A stretch of 64,000 nt of DNA from contig NZ_FNDG01000001.1 of NCBI RefSeq assembly GCF_900100535.1, forward strand, positions 382,698 through 446,697, given 5' to 3'. Every line of letters begins with the position of its first letter. Position 1 is the stretch's first letter. A program made the position numbers and the translations under genes. The notes beneath the pieces were generated by a model that did not search any database, was not told the DNA's origin, and worked only from the letters and a program-made list of their open reading frames with translations. Positions 35,619-46,644 of the stretch are shown one piece after another. This DNA is from Phytopseudomonas flavescens. Lineage in GTDB: Bacteria; Pseudomonadota; Gammaproteobacteria; Pseudomonadales; Pseudomonadaceae.

Positions 35619-36731
35619 TCAACGCTCCAGCAGGATCCGCAGCATGCGGCGCAGCGGCTCGGCCGCCCCCCACAGCAGTTGATCACCCACGGTGAAGGCG
35701 CCCAGGTACTGCGAGCCCATGTTGAGCTTGCGCAGACGGCCTACCGGCACACTCAGGGTTCCGGTAACGGCAGTCGGGCCGAGTTCACGGACACTCGCTT
35801 CACGATGGTTCGGCACCAGCTTGACCCATGGGTTGTGCTGGCTGATCAGCCCTTCGATGTCGGACAGCGGCACGTCCTTGTTCAGCTTGATGGTCAGCGC
35901 CTGGCTGTGGCAACGCATGGCGCCGATACGCACGCAGATGCCATCGACCGGGATCGGGTTCTTGAAGCGGCCGAGAATCTTGTTGGTTTCCGCCTGGGCC
36001 TTCCACTCTTCGCGGCTCTGGCCATTGGGCAGCTCCTTGTCGATGTAGGGAATCAGGCTGCCGGCCAGCGGCACGCCGAAGTTGTCGACCGGGAAGGCAT
36101 CGCCACGCATGGCCTCGGCCACCTTGCGGTCGATGTCGAGGATGGCGCTGGCCGGGTCGGCCAGGTCGTCAGCGACGCTGGCGTTGACCGCGCCCATCTG
36201 CCTGATCAGCTCGCGCATGTTCTGCGCGCCGGCACCCGAGGCCGCCTGATAGGTCATGGCGCTCATCCACTCGACCAGGCCGGCTTCATAGAGGCCACCC
36301 AGGGCCATCAGCATCAGGCTGACGGTGCAGTTGCCACCGATGTAGTTGCGCGTGCCCAGGTCGAGCTGATGGTCGATGACCTTGCGGTTGACCGGATCGA
36401 GCACGATCACCGCGTCGTCGGCCATGCGCAGCGAGGACGCCGCATCGATCCAGTAGCCTTTCCAGCCGGCTTCGCGCAGCTTGGGGAAGACTTCGTTGGT
36501 GTAGTCGCCACCCTGACAGGTGAGAATCACGTCCAGGCCTTTCAGCTCATCGATGCTGTAGGCATCCTTGAGCGTCTCGGTTTCCTTGCCGATGGCCGGA
36601 CCCTGGCCGCCAACGTTGGAGGTGGTGAAGAACACCGGCTCGATCAGATCGAAATCCTGTTCTTCCAGCATGCGCTGCATGAGCACGGAACCGACCATGC
36701 CACGCCAACCGATAAGACCTACACGTTTCAT
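35619..36731 (-). CDS. asd: Aspartate-semialdehyde dehydrogenase
   Basis: 370 residues from ATG 36731. NADP loop [12 protein letters not shown], catalytic Cys in [10 protein letters not shown], substrate-binding ARG/His region [16 protein letters not shown] (seen as RCHSQALT). It reduces aspartyl phosphate to the semialdehyde, the branch point for lysine, threonine, methionine and diaminopimelate. It lies 54 bases downstream of leuB, in the leu-asd-usg-fimV order. Confidence 0.96.
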   Translation of the reverse strand: MKRVGLIGWRGMVGSVLMQRMLEEQDFDLIEPVFFTTSNVGGQGPAIGKETETLKDAYSIDELKGLDVILTCQGGDYTNEVFPKLREAGWKGYWIDAASSLRMADDAVIVLDPVNRKVIDHQLDLGTRNYIGGNCTVSLMLMALGGLYEAGLVEWMSAMTYQAASGAGAQNMRELIRQMGAVNASVADDLADPASAILDIDRKVAEAMRGDAFPVDNFGVPLAGSLIPYIDKELPNGQSREEWKAQAETNKILGRFKNPIPVDGICVRIGAMRCHSQALTIKLNKDVPLSDIEGLISQHNPWVKLVPNHREASVRELGPTAVTGTLSVPVGRLRKLNMGSQYLGAFTVGDQLLWGAAEPLRRMLRILLER

Positions 36732-36785
36732 AACCACCACACCTATATGAACAAACCGCCGGACAGTTTCCAGCGGCCTGGAAGA

Positions 36786-37868
<1,083 letters not shown>

Positions 37869-38039
37869 CGCTATTTCCTTCACGAAGCTCGAAGCGCATG
37901 CGCTAGACGGCAAACGCGACATTATTTAGAAACCTGAGCGGGCCTGCGCCTATCGCCCTGCCGCGAGGGGCGCCATGTTCGGCGCCCGCGGGGCATGGGT
38001 CAATGGGGCGTCAGGCCCACTCACTGATAACACGTAACC

Positions 38040-38798
38040 TTATTTTTCCGCCCAGAGCACCAGCACATCGGTGCTGAACGAGCCATCGGCAGCGATCTCG
38101 AAGTACTCGCGCACTTCCTCGCCCACCGCAGCCTGCAAGGCGCGAATCGCCTCGCGCATGATCGCAGGCGTACGCATACGCTCGACCCAAGACGCGAACT
38201 CCAGCCGCAGACGCTGTCGGGTGTGGCTGCGCACCTGCAAACCCGCTTCGCTGATCTGCTGCAGCCATTCGGACGACGAGTAGTCACGCACGTGGCTGGT
38301 ATCTCGCAGCACTTCAACGCTCTGCAAGTAGGTATCGAGCAGCGGCCTGCCCGGTGAGGCAACATCGATGAACGCCGCCACGCCACCCGGCTTGAGCACC
38401 CGCCGCACGTCGCGCAGGGCAACCGCCAGGTCGCTCCAGTGATGGGCCGAGTAGCGACTGAACACGAAATCGAACTCGCCATCGGCAAATGGAAGCGACT
38501 CCGCAGCGCCATGCACCGTACGCAGGTTGTTCAAGCCCCGTTCGGCGGCAGCCTTGTCGACCACTGCGAGCATCTGCGTGGAGAGGTCGTAAGCCACCAC
38601 GTCGCCAACCAGCGGCGCGACCTGAAAGCTGACATGGCCTGCGCCACAGCCCAGATCCAGCACGCGGGCATCGCTGCGCCCCGCGACCTCGGCCTGCAAC
38701 AGGGCGAACTCGCTGCCCTGTGCATGCACGGCGCTATTGAGATAAGCGTTGGCCTGCTCGCCAAACTGGCGTTGCACCACCTGCTCGTGACCTGACAT
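38040..38798 (-). CDS. Class I SAM-dependent methyltransferase between leuD and leuB
   Basis: 252 residues. The Rossmann SAM motif VLDLGCGAGHVSF lies near residue 48, with VVAYDLSTQML (acidic ribose contact), then FDFVFSRYSAHHW. The order follows the UbiE/Coq5/MenG group and the plain Methyltransf_11 domain. The substrate is unknown; it resembles the protein placed between leuB and leuD in other Pseudomonas. It lies 27 bases after leuD. A link to leucine synthesis is not known. Confidence 0.88.
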   Translation of the reverse strand: MSGHEQVVQRQFGEQANAYLNSAVHAQGSEFALLQAEVAGRSDARVLDLGCGAGHVSFQVAPLVGDVVAYDLSTQMLAVVDKAAAERGLNNLRTVHGAAESLPFADGEFDFVFSRYSAHHWSDLAVALRDVRRVLKPGGVAAFIDVASPGRPLLDTYLQSVEVLRDTSHVRDYSSSEWLQQISEAGLQVRSHTRQRLRLEFASWVERMRTPAIMREAIRALQAAVGEEVREYFEIAADGSFSTDVLVLWAEK

Positions 38799-38825
38799 CG
38801 ATACTGCTCCCTGAAGACCGCTGGC

Positions 38826-39473
38826 TTACTTGATCGCGCCGAACAACCAGGGCTGGCGCTGCTGGTAACCGACCTCGAACGCGCGAATCGCATCGGCGTC
38901 CTGCAGGGTCAGGCCGATGTCATCGAGGCCGTTGAGCAGGCAGTGCTTGCGAAAGGCATCGACTTCGAAGCGGTACTGCACGCCATCGGGACGGCTGACG
39001 GTCTGCGCCGCCAGGTCGACGGTCAGCTGATAGCCTTCCTGAGCTTCGGCCTGCTCGAACAGCGCATCGACCTCCTCCTCAGCCAGAATGATCGGCAGCA
39101 GGCCGTTCTTGAAGCTGTTGTTGAAGAAGATATCGGCGAAGCTCGGTGCGATCACGGTACGGAAACCGTATTCGTCCAGCGCCCAGGGGGCGTGCTCACG
39201 GCTCGAGCCACAGCCGAAGTTCTCGCGGGCCAGCAGCACGCTGGCGCCCTGATAACGCGGGAAATTCAGCACGAAGTCCTTGTTGATCGGCCGATTGGAG
39301 TTGTCCTGGTTCGGCTGCCCGACATCCAGATAACGCCACTCGTCGAACAGGTTCGGGCCGAAGCCGGTGCGCTTGATCGACTTGAGAAACTGCTTGGGGA
39401 TGATCTGGTCGGTGTCGACGTTGGCGCGATCGAGGGGAGCGACCAGGCCGGTGTGTTGAGTGAAAGGTGTCAT
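38826..39473 (-). CDS. leuD: 3-isopropylmalate dehydratase small subunit
   Basis: 215 residues with the aconitase swivel domain: [33 protein letters not shown] (the [10 protein letters not shown] motif), [10 protein letters not shown]. With LeuC it isomerises 2- to 3-isopropylmalate. It starts 10 bases after leuC. Confidence 0.97.
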   Translation of the reverse strand: MTPFTQHTGLVAPLDRANVDTDQIIPKQFLKSIKRTGFGPNLFDEWRYLDVGQPNQDNSNRPINKDFVLNFPRYQGASVLLARENFGCGSSREHAPWALDEYGFRTVIAPSFADIFFNNSFKNGLLPIILAEEEVDALFEQAEAQEGYQLTVDLAAQTVSRPDGVQYRFEVDAFRKHCLLNGLDDIGLTLQDADAIRAFEVGYQQRQPWLFGAIK

Positions 39474-39483
39474 GTCGTGCTCC

Positions 39484-40911
39484 TCAGGCCTGGATCAATT
39501 CGCGAACGTCAATGAAGCGACCGGTCACCGCCGCAGCGGCAGCCATCGCCGGGCTGACCAGGTGGGTACGGCCACCGGCGCCCTGGCGGCCTTCGAAGTT
39601 GCGGTTGGAGGTCGACGCGCAATGCTCGCCGTTGCCGAGTTTGTCCGGGTTCATCGCCAGGCACATGGAGCAGCCTGGCTCACGCCATTCGAAGCCGGCC
39701 TCGATGAAGATCTTGTCCAGCCCTTCGCTTTCCGCCTGGGCCTTTACCAGACCGGAGCCGGGAACCACCAGGGCCTGCTTGACGCTGCTGGCGACCTTGC
39801 GACCCTTGGCCACTTCAGCGGCGGCACGCAGGTCTTCGATGCGCGAGTTGGTGCACGAACCGATGAACACGCGATCGAGCCTGATATCAGTGATCGGCTG
39901 GTTGGCGGCAAGGCCCATGTACTTGAGGGCGCGGGTGATCGAATCCTTTTTTACCGGATCACTCTCACGGGCCGGATCCGGGACGTTCTGATCGACGGCC
40001 AGGACCATTTCGGGGGAAGTCCCCCAGCTGACCTGCGGCTTGATATCTTCGGCACGCAGTTCGACCAGGGTGTCGAAATGCGCGTCGGCATCGGACACCA
40101 GGTCACGCCATACGGCGACCGCCTGCTCCCAGTGCTCACCTTTCGGCGAATACGGGCGACCCTTGACGTAGGCCAGGGTCTTTTCATCCACCGCCACCAG
40201 GCCGACGCGGGCACCCGCTTCGATGGACATGTTGCAGATGGTCATGCGCCCTTCCAGGGACAGCTCACGGATCGCGCTGCCGGCGAACTCCAGCGCGTGG
40301 CCATTACCGCCGGCGGTGCCGATCTTGCCGATCACCGCGAGCACGATGTCCTTGGCGGTGACGCCGAACGGCAGCTTGCCTTCGACGCGCACCTGCATGT
40401 TCTTCATCTTCTTGGCGACCAGGCACTGGGTGGCGAGCACGTGCTCGACCTCGGAGGTGCCGATGCCATGGGCAAGGGCGCCGAACGCGCCATGGGTGGA
40501 CGTGTGCGAGTCACCGCAGACCACGGTCATGCCCGGCAGGGTGGCGCCCTGCTCCGGCCCGACCACATGCACGATGCCCTGGCGCACATCGTTCATCTTG
40601 AATTCGAGGATGCCGAAATCGTCGCAGTTCTCGTCCAGGGTCTTGACCTGGATCCGCGAGACTTCGTCGGCGATGGCGTCCAGACCACCGAGGCGCTCGG
40701 CACGGGTGGTCGGCACGTTGTGGTCGGGCGTGGCGATGTTGGCGTCGATGCGCCATGGCTTGCGCTGGGCCAGGCGCAGGCCTTCGAAGGCCTGGGGCGA
40801 CGTCACTTCGTGGAGAATGTGGCGGTCGATGTAGATCAGCGACGAACCGTCGTCGCGGCGCTTCACTTCGTGCATGTCCCACAATTTGTCGTAGAGCGTC
40901 TTGCCTGCCAT
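39484..40911 (-). CDS. leuC: 3-isopropylmalate dehydratase large subunit
   Basis: 475 residues from ATG 40911. Aconitase-family 4Fe-4S ligands are in FIGSCTNSR and, later, CSMC. Other marks are the [16 protein letters not shown] block and [11 protein letters not shown] near the N-terminus. First gene of the leuCD-methyltransferase-leuB-asd run, divergent from a LysR gene. Confidence 0.97.
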   Translation of the reverse strand: MAGKTLYDKLWDMHEVKRRDDGSSLIYIDRHILHEVTSPQAFEGLRLAQRKPWRIDANIATPDHNVPTTRAERLGGLDAIADEVSRIQVKTLDENCDDFGILEFKMNDVRQGIVHVVGPEQGATLPGMTVVCGDSHTSTHGAFGALAHGIGTSEVEHVLATQCLVAKKMKNMQVRVEGKLPFGVTAKDIVLAVIGKIGTAGGNGHALEFAGSAIRELSLEGRMTICNMSIEAGARVGLVAVDEKTLAYVKGRPYSPKGEHWEQAVAVWRDLVSDADAHFDTLVELRAEDIKPQVSWGTSPEMVLAVDQNVPDPARESDPVKKDSITRALKYMGLAANQPITDIRLDRVFIGSCTNSRIEDLRAAAEVAKGRKVASSVKQALVVPGSGLVKAQAESEGLDKIFIEAGFEWREPGCSMCLAMNPDKLGNGEHCASTSNRNFEGRQGAGGRTHLVSPAMAAAAAVTGRFIDVRELIQA

Positions 40912-41012
40912 CAGCCTGTCCTCATCGGTCTTTCTATGCCCGGGCAATAGCCCTCTGGCTTATGGGGAGAATGCTAAGGCGCCAGAGCGAATAACTCAAA
41001 TTCATATTTTTC

Positions 41013-41033
41013 ATCCAGAAGATTCCTGGATGG
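41013..41033. promoter_or_regulatory. Candidate LysR operator between leuC and its divergent regulator
   Basis: CATCCAG-N7-CTGGATG is a perfect 7-base inverted repeat in the 215-base divergent gap, in an AT-rich stretch, 102 bases from the leuC start and 94 bases from the LysR start. It fits a LysR T-N11-A type site. Confidence 0.55.
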
Positions 41034-41126
41034 AATTGATATAGCATCCACAGGCGAGGCCCCGACGGCTGCCGCCGCCGCTCCTCGCTTCCTTTCCAGC
41101 ACCTCAACCGGCACACCGGGAGCCCC

Positions 41127-42032
41127 ATGGATCTCGCGACACTCAACGCCTTTATCGCCATCGCCGAACTCGGCAGCTTCTCCGAGGCAGCCATACGCCT
41201 GCACCTCACCCAGCCAGCGGTGAGCAAGCGTATCGCTAGCCTGGAACAGCAACTACGGGTGCGCCTGTTCGACCGTCTGGGCCGTGAGGTGAGCCTGACC
41301 GAGGCCGGCCGCGCGCTGCTGCCGCGCGCCTACCAGATTCTCAACGTGCTGGAGGACACGCGCCGCGCGCTGACCAACCTGAACGGCGAAATCACCGGGC
41401 GCCTGACCCTGGCGACCAGCCACCACATCGGCCTGCACCGCCTGCCGCCACTGCTGCGCGCCTTCACCCGCGCCCATCCACAGGTGGCACTGGATATTCA
41501 GTTTCTCGACTCGGAGGTCGCCTACGACGAGGTGTTCCATGGCCGCGCCGAGCTGGCGGTCATCACCCTGGCACCGGATACCCGCGAGCCGGTGCGCTCG
41601 GTGGCGGTCTGGGACGACCCGCTGGACTTCGTGACCGCCCCGGAACATCCGCTGGCGCAGAGCGACAACGTGACGCTGGCCGATGTCGCCCTGCACCCGG
41701 CGGTATTTCCCGGCGGCAACACCTTCACGCACCACATCGTGCAGCGCCTGTTCGAAGCCGAGGACCTCACGCCCAATATCGCCATGAGCACCAACTACCT
41801 GGAAACCATCAAGATGATGGTCTCCATCGGCCTGGCGTGGAGCGTGCTGCCGCGCACCATGCTCGACCATCAGGTGGCACGTCTGCCTTTGCCGGGCATC
41901 CAGCTGTCGCGCCAGCTGGGCTATATCGTGCATACCGAGCGTACCCTGTCCAACGCGGCCAGAGCCTTCATGCAACTGCTCGACAGCCAGCGTGACAGCC
42001 TTGCGTTCGCGCCAGGGCAAAGGCTAACGTGA
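41127..42032 (+). CDS. LysR-family regulator divergent from leuC
   Basis: 301 residues. The DNA-binding domain (AELGSFSEAAIRLHLTQPAVS, in part SFSEAAIRLHLTQPAV) is followed by an effector domain with a VSIGLAWSVLP segment near its end. The divergent position suggests control of leuC, a common arrangement in Pseudomonas (from memory); direct evidence in the sequence is the inverted repeat in the shared gap. Confidence 0.9.
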   Translation: MDLATLNAFIAIAELGSFSEAAIRLHLTQPAVSKRIASLEQQLRVRLFDRLGREVSLTEAGRALLPRAYQILNVLEDTRRALTNLNGEITGRLTLATSHHIGLHRLPPLLRAFTRAHPQVALDIQFLDSEVAYDEVFHGRAELAVITLAPDTREPVRSVAVWDDPLDFVTAPEHPLAQSDNVTLADVALHPAVFPGGNTFTHHIVQRLFEAEDLTPNIAMSTNYLETIKMMVSIGLAWSVLPRTMLDHQVARLPLPGIQLSRQLGYIVHTERTLSNAARAFMQLLDSQRDSLAFAPGQRLT

Positions 42033-42125
42033 CACCCGTGCAGGCCATTTGCCGCCTGCATCGTGCTGTACGCCACGGATGGCCCGAACGCGTGTTCTGC
42101 CGTCCTTTTTTGCAGAGGAAGGGTC

Positions 42126-45053
42126 ATGGGCAACTCCAATGACAAACGCCCGCCATTGCCCTATGTCCCGGCGCTCGACCCTGCCGAGTTCGAGAAGACC
42201 TGGCACGATACCCAACGGTTGCTGGCCGCGCTGAACGGTGCGCAGCTCGGCGCCTGGTTCTGGAACATCGCCACGGGAGAGGTCAACTGGTCGCGAGGGG
42301 CGCAAAAGCTGTTCGGCCTCGATCCCAACACCCCGACGAGCACGCCGATCGACTACATGGATCTGATTCCCGGGGAAGAACGCCGGGACGTGTTGCGCCT
42401 GTTCCAGGCGGCGCTGGACGGGATACCCAGCGGCGAACCGATTCGGCACCGTATCCGCTGGCCGGACGGCAGCCTGCACTGGCTGGAAATCAGCGGCAGC
42501 CTGCAGACCGACGAGAGCGGTCAGAACAAGATGTTCGGCGTCGTACGCGACATCACCCGGCAACGCGCTCAGGAGCAGGCCCTGGCCGATAGCCAGGAGC
42601 GCTTGCAACTGGCTCTGGAGTCGGCGGACCTGGGCACCTGGGACTGGCACATTCCCAGCGACACGCTGTTCGCCTCGACCCGCGCTGCGACCCTGCATGG
42701 CCTGCCCCCTCAGCCCTTCCACGGGCTCTTTCGGGACTTCTTCGCGTTCGTGCCCATGCACGAACGACGTGCCATGCGCGAGGCCTACCAGGACCTCCTG
42801 CTCGGTGATGGCCAGGGCTACCAGGTGACCTACCGGGCCGAGTACCAGAACAAGCAGGTACGCTACCTCGAGAGCACCGCCAAGCTGTACCGCGACAGCC
42901 ACGGCACACCGTTGCGCATGACCGGGATCCTGCTGGACACCAGCGAACGCACCCTGCGTGAAAAACGCCTGCAGGCCTCCGAGCGGAAATTCGCCTCGGT
43001 ATTCCAGGCCAGCCCGGATCCGATTTGCGTCACCACGCTGCCCGAGGGCCGCATCCTGGAGATCAACCCGGCCTTCACCCAGGCATTCGGCTGGCACTCG
43101 GCGGAGGTCATCGGCCGCAACATCTTCAAGCTCAAGCCCTGGCAGAACCTGCCAAAGGGCTCCGGCCTGCGTCACAAGATCCTTCACGACACGGGCGTGG
43201 CGGACGAACGCATCGACCTGCTCGATCCACGGGGCGGCAGCATGAGCTGTATCGTCTCGTGCCGGCGCCTGGAGCTCAGTGGCCAGCCTTGCGTGCTCAC
43301 CAAGTTCCGCGACATCACCGAGCAGCAGCGCGCCGAAGCAGCGCTCAAGGCCAGCCAGGAGAAATTCTCCAAGGCGTTTCACTCCAGCCCGGACGCCATC
43401 ACCATCACCACCCGGGAAGACGGCCGCTACATCGAAGTGAACGAGGGGTTCTCGCGGCTCACCGGCTACAGCGCCGCCGAAGTGATTGGCCGCACGTCCA
43501 CCGAAGTGAACATCTGGAGCGCTCCGCAACAACGCCAGGAGCTGCTCGACAAGCTGCGTGAGGAGGGCCGCATCCAGCGCATGGAAATGCGCGCCCGTGA
43601 CCGGGAGGGTCGACACCTGGAAGTGGAGGTCTCGGTCGAGCCAATCGAACTGGATGAACAGCCCTGCCTGCTGCTGACAGCCCGCGACATCAGCGAACTC
43701 AAGGCGGCCCAGGCACAGATTCAGCACCTGGCCTACCACGACCCCCTCACCAACCTGCCCAACCGCGCCCTGCTGATGGACCGCCTGACCCAGCAGATCG
43801 CCCTGCTGCAACGCCATGGGATGCGCGGTGCCCTGCTGTTTCTCGATCTCGATCACTTCAAGCACATCAACGATTCGCTCGGCCATCCGGTCGGCGATGC
43901 CGTGCTCAAGCTGATCACCGCGCGCCTGGAAGCCAGCGTGCGCGAGGAAGACACCGTAGCCCGCCTGGGCGGTGACGAGTTCGTGGTGCTGCTGACCGGT
44001 ATCGAAGGCAAGCTCAACCAGGTCATCAACCACGCCCGAGGGGCAGCCGACAAGCTGCGCAAGCTGCTCAGTGACCCCATGCTGCTCGATGGACACCGCC
44101 TGCAGGTCACGCCCAGCATAGGCATCGCCTTGATACCGGATCATGGCCGAACGCCGGCCAATCTGCTCAAGCGCGCCGACATCGCCCTGTACCGTGCCAA
44201 GGACTCAGGGCGCAATACCATCCAGCTGTTCCACAGCAGCATGCAGCATGCCGCCAGCGAGCGCCTGCGCCTGGAGAACGAGTTGCGCATGGCCCTGGCC
44301 CGAGGCGAATTCGAGCTCTATTTCCAGCCCCAGGTGGACGCGCGAAAGGACCGGATCATCGGCGCCGAGGCCCTGCTGCGCTGGGCTCATCCGACGCTGG
44401 GCGAACAGTCGCCGGCGCTGTTCATCCATGTGCTGGAGGAAAGCGGGCTGATCCTCGAGGTCGGCGCCTGGGTAATGGTCGAAGCCTGCCACGTCTGCGC
44501 CCAGTTGCTCGAGGCGCGGATCATCGATGAGCACTTCAGCCTCTGCGTGAACGTCAGCACCCGGCAGTTCCGCCAGAACGACTTCGTCGAACGGGTCGAA
44601 CACTGCCTGCGCCAGAACAAACTGCCACTGGGCATGCTCAAGCTGGAGATCACCGAGGGCATCGTCATTCAGGACATCGACGACACCATCGCCAAGATGA
44701 ATCGCCTGCGCAGGCTGGGTGTCAGCTTCGCCATGGACGACTTCGGCACCGGCTATTCGTCACTCACCTACCTCAAGCGCCTGCCGGTGGACGTCCTGAA
44801 GATCGACCAGTCGTTCGTACGCGATGCCACCAGCAACCCCAGCGATGCGGAAATCATCCGCGCCGTCGTGGCGCTGGGCTTGAGCCTGGGCCTGGAGGTC
44901 ATCGCCGAGGGCGTGGAGCAGCAGAGCCAACTGGACTTTCTGCAAAGCCAGGGCTGTCATTGCTACCAGGGCTACCTGTTCAGCCGTCCGCAGCCGCTGA
45001 ATGAATTCCGTGCCCTGCTGGCCAGCAGCATGCAGCGGCCGGCACACGACTGA
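42126..45053 (+). CDS. PAS-PAS-PAS-PAS-GGDEF-EAL dual c-di-GMP protein
   Basis: 975 residues from ATG 42126, after GAGGAAGGG. No membrane helix or signal peptide is visible, so it should be cytoplasmic. Four PAS domains lie at about 35-150, 155-285, 300-415 and 425-545 (for example SPDPICVTTLPEGRILEINPAF and SPDAITITTREDGRYIEVNEGF). The GGDEF domain (about 560-715) has an intact RLGGDEF at about residue 615, with the product-inhibition RxxD (REED) five residues before it. The EAL domain (about 730-970) has the intact AEALLRW at about 746 and DDFGTGYSSLTYL and FKIDQSFV-like (LKIDQSFVRD) motifs. Both synthesis and hydrolysis of c-di-GMP are therefore possible. No neighbouring gene is coupled to it. 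Confidence 0.93.
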   Translation: MGNSNDKRPPLPYVPALDPAEFEKTWHDTQRLLAALNGAQLGAWFWNIATGEVNWSRGAQKLFGLDPNTPTSTPIDYMDLIPGEERRDVLRLFQAALDGIPSGEPIRHRIRWPDGSLHWLEISGSLQTDESGQNKMFGVVRDITRQRAQEQALADSQERLQLALESADLGTWDWHIPSDTLFASTRAATLHGLPPQPFHGLFRDFFAFVPMHERRAMREAYQDLLLGDGQGYQVTYRAEYQNKQVRYLESTAKLYRDSHGTPLRMTGILLDTSERTLREKRLQASERKFASVFQASPDPICVTTLPEGRILEINPAFTQAFGWHSAEVIGRNIFKLKPWQNLPKGSGLRHKILHDTGVADERIDLLDPRGGSMSCIVSCRRLELSGQPCVLTKFRDITEQQRAEAALKASQEKFSKAFHSSPDAITITTREDGRYIEVNEGFSRLTGYSAAEVIGRTSTEVNIWSAPQQRQELLDKLREEGRIQRMEMRARDREGRHLEVEVSVEPIELDEQPCLLLTARDISELKAAQAQIQHLAYHDPLTNLPNRALLMDRLTQQIALLQRHGMRGALLFLDLDHFKHINDSLGHPVGDAVLKLITARLEASVREEDTVARLGGDEFVVLLTGIEGKLNQVINHARGAADKLRKLLSDPMLLDGHRLQVTPSIGIALIPDHGRTPANLLKRADIALYRAKDSGRNTIQLFHSSMQHAASERLRLENELRMALARGEFELYFQPQVDARKDRIIGAEALLRWAHPTLGEQSPALFIHVLEESGLILEVGAWVMVEACHVCAQLLEARIIDEHFSLCVNVSTRQFRQNDFVERVEHCLRQNKLPLGMLKLEITEGIVIQDIDDTIAKMNRLRRLGVSFAMDDFGTGYSSLTYLKRLPVDVLKIDQSFVRDATSNPSDAEIIRAVVALGLSLGLEVIAEGVEQQSQLDFLQSQGCHCYQGYLFSRPQPLNEFRALLASSMQRPAHD

Positions 45054-45144
45054 AACACAGGAGCCGCGGTATCGGGGGAACTGCCTGGGCAAGCGTGGCG
45101 GCAGGAAGAGCGGAGCCCACTCTCCGGCAGCCTGAGACTGGCGG

Positions 45145-45684
45145 TTACCACATCAGGTCGTCAGGCACCTGGTAGGCTGCGTACGGATCATCCTCGTCCG
45201 GCGCCTCGGTGGGCGTGTTGAGCAACAGGACACGCTGCGGATCGCGCTCCTGAATCCTCAGGGCCGCCTCGCGGGGGATCACCTCGTAACCGCCGCCATG
45301 GCGAACGATGGCCAGGGAGCCTCGGCTCAACTTGTCGCGCATCAGGGTGTTGACAGACAGGCGCTTGACCTTCTTGTCGTCGACGAAGTTGTAGTAATCC
45401 TCGGTGGTCAGCTTGGGCAGGCGGGAAACCTCGATCAATTGCTTGATCTGCGCCGCACGGGCTTTCTGCTCGGCCTTCTCCTGCTGCTGGCGGTTGAGCT
45501 CCTGGTCACGGGCGGCCTTTTCGGCCTTGGCCTGCTGGGCGGCCAGTTGGCCGGACTTGTCTTCCTCGGCCTGCCCCTTCTTCACCAACCGCTGCTGTTT
45601 GTGCTGCTGCTTGCTGGCCTGCTTGACCTGCTTCTCGTTGACCAAACCGGCCTTGAGCAACTGGTCACGTAATGAAATCGCCAT
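45145..45684 (-). CDS. DUF2058 family protein
   Basis: 179 residues. The N-terminal two thirds (about 20-90) is a charged helix rich in Lys, Gln, Glu and Ala, likely a coiled coil. The C-terminal part has YYNFVDDKKVKRLSVN and YEVIPREAALRI, the family hallmarks. It is cytoplasmic by sequence. The family (YaiL in E. coli) has no established function; an RNA-associated role has been suggested only from its basic helix (inference). It is 79 bases downstream of mazG. Confidence 0.85.
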   Translation of the reverse strand: MAISLRDQLLKAGLVNEKQVKQASKQQHKQQRLVKKGQAEEDKSGQLAAQQAKAEKAARDQELNRQQQEKAEQKARAAQIKQLIEVSRLPKLTTEDYYNFVDDKKVKRLSVNTLMRDKLSRGSLAIVRHGGGYEVIPREAALRIQERDPQRVLLLNTPTEAPDEDDPYAAYQVPDDLMW

Positions 45685-45763
45685 AACCTACCTATCCGCA
45701 GACAATTTAACGGGATGGGTCGCGCCCATCGGATTTCCAGCGACGCAGCCGTAGCGCCCTGGG

Positions 45764-46591
45764 TCAGCAGCCTTGCTGCTTCTCGTTCTTCTTGGCCTCG
45801 CCCCACAGGGCGTCGAGCTCTTCGAGCGGGCAATTCTCGATGGGCCGCCCCGCTTCGCGCAATGCCTGTTCGATAAAACGGAAACGCCGCTCGAATTTCC
45901 CGTTGGCGGCGCGCAGCGCCGTTTCCGGGTCGACCTTCAGGTGCCGCGCCAGGTTGGTGGCGCTGAACAGCAGGTCACCGATCTCCTCGGCGATCGCCTG
46001 CGGGTCGTTTGCGCTGATCGCTTCGAGCACTTCATCCAGCTCTTCGCGCACCTTGTCGAGCACCGGCAAGGCATCGGGCCAATCGAAACCGACCCGAGCG
46101 GCACGCCCCTGCAACTTCTTGGCGCGGCTCAGGGCTGGCAGCACGTTCGGCACGTCGTCGAGCAACGACAATTGCTGCGGCACCGCAGATCGCTCGGCCC
46201 GCTCCTCGGCCTTGATGCTCTCCCAGCGCTGCTTGACTTCACCTTCGCTGAGCCGCGGCAGATCCACGGAACCGTACAGGTCGCCATCGGGAAACACATG
46301 GGGATGGCGACGCACCAGCTTGCGAGTGATGCCATCGACCACATCGGCGAACTCGAAGCGCCCTTCTTCACGGGCCAGCTGGCTGTAGTAGACCACCTGG
46401 AACAGCAGGTCGCCGAGCTCGCCGGGCAATTCGGAGAACGCCTCACGTTCGATGGCATCCGCCACTTCGTAGGCTTCTTCGAGGGTGTGCGGCACGATGC
46501 TGGCGTAGGACTGGCGCAGGTCCCAGGGGCAGCCGTGCAACGGGTCGCGCAGGCGGGCCATGAGGTTGAGCAGGTCATTGAGTTGGTACAT
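45764..46591 (-). CDS. mazG: Nucleoside triphosphate pyrophosphohydrolase
   Basis: 275 residues from ATG 46591. Two MazG domains, each with an E-E-x-x-E type metal site: EEAYEVADAI near residue 40 and ELDEVLEAI near residue 180. CPWDLRQSY at the N-terminus is the family signature. It hydrolyses NTPs and, in E. coli, helps to limit ppGpp build-up, which fits its position 53 bases downstream of relA. Confidence 0.95.
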   Translation of the reverse strand: MYQLNDLLNLMARLRDPLHGCPWDLRQSYASIVPHTLEEAYEVADAIEREAFSELPGELGDLLFQVVYYSQLAREEGRFEFADVVDGITRKLVRRHPHVFPDGDLYGSVDLPRLSEGEVKQRWESIKAEERAERSAVPQQLSLLDDVPNVLPALSRAKKLQGRAARVGFDWPDALPVLDKVREELDEVLEAISANDPQAIAEEIGDLLFSATNLARHLKVDPETALRAANGKFERRFRFIEQALREAGRPIENCPLEELDALWGEAKKNEKQQGC

Positions 46592-46644
46592 GAGACATTC
46601 CTGTCGATGCGGGCGTGAGTCGCACCTCACGCCCGCCTAACGGT

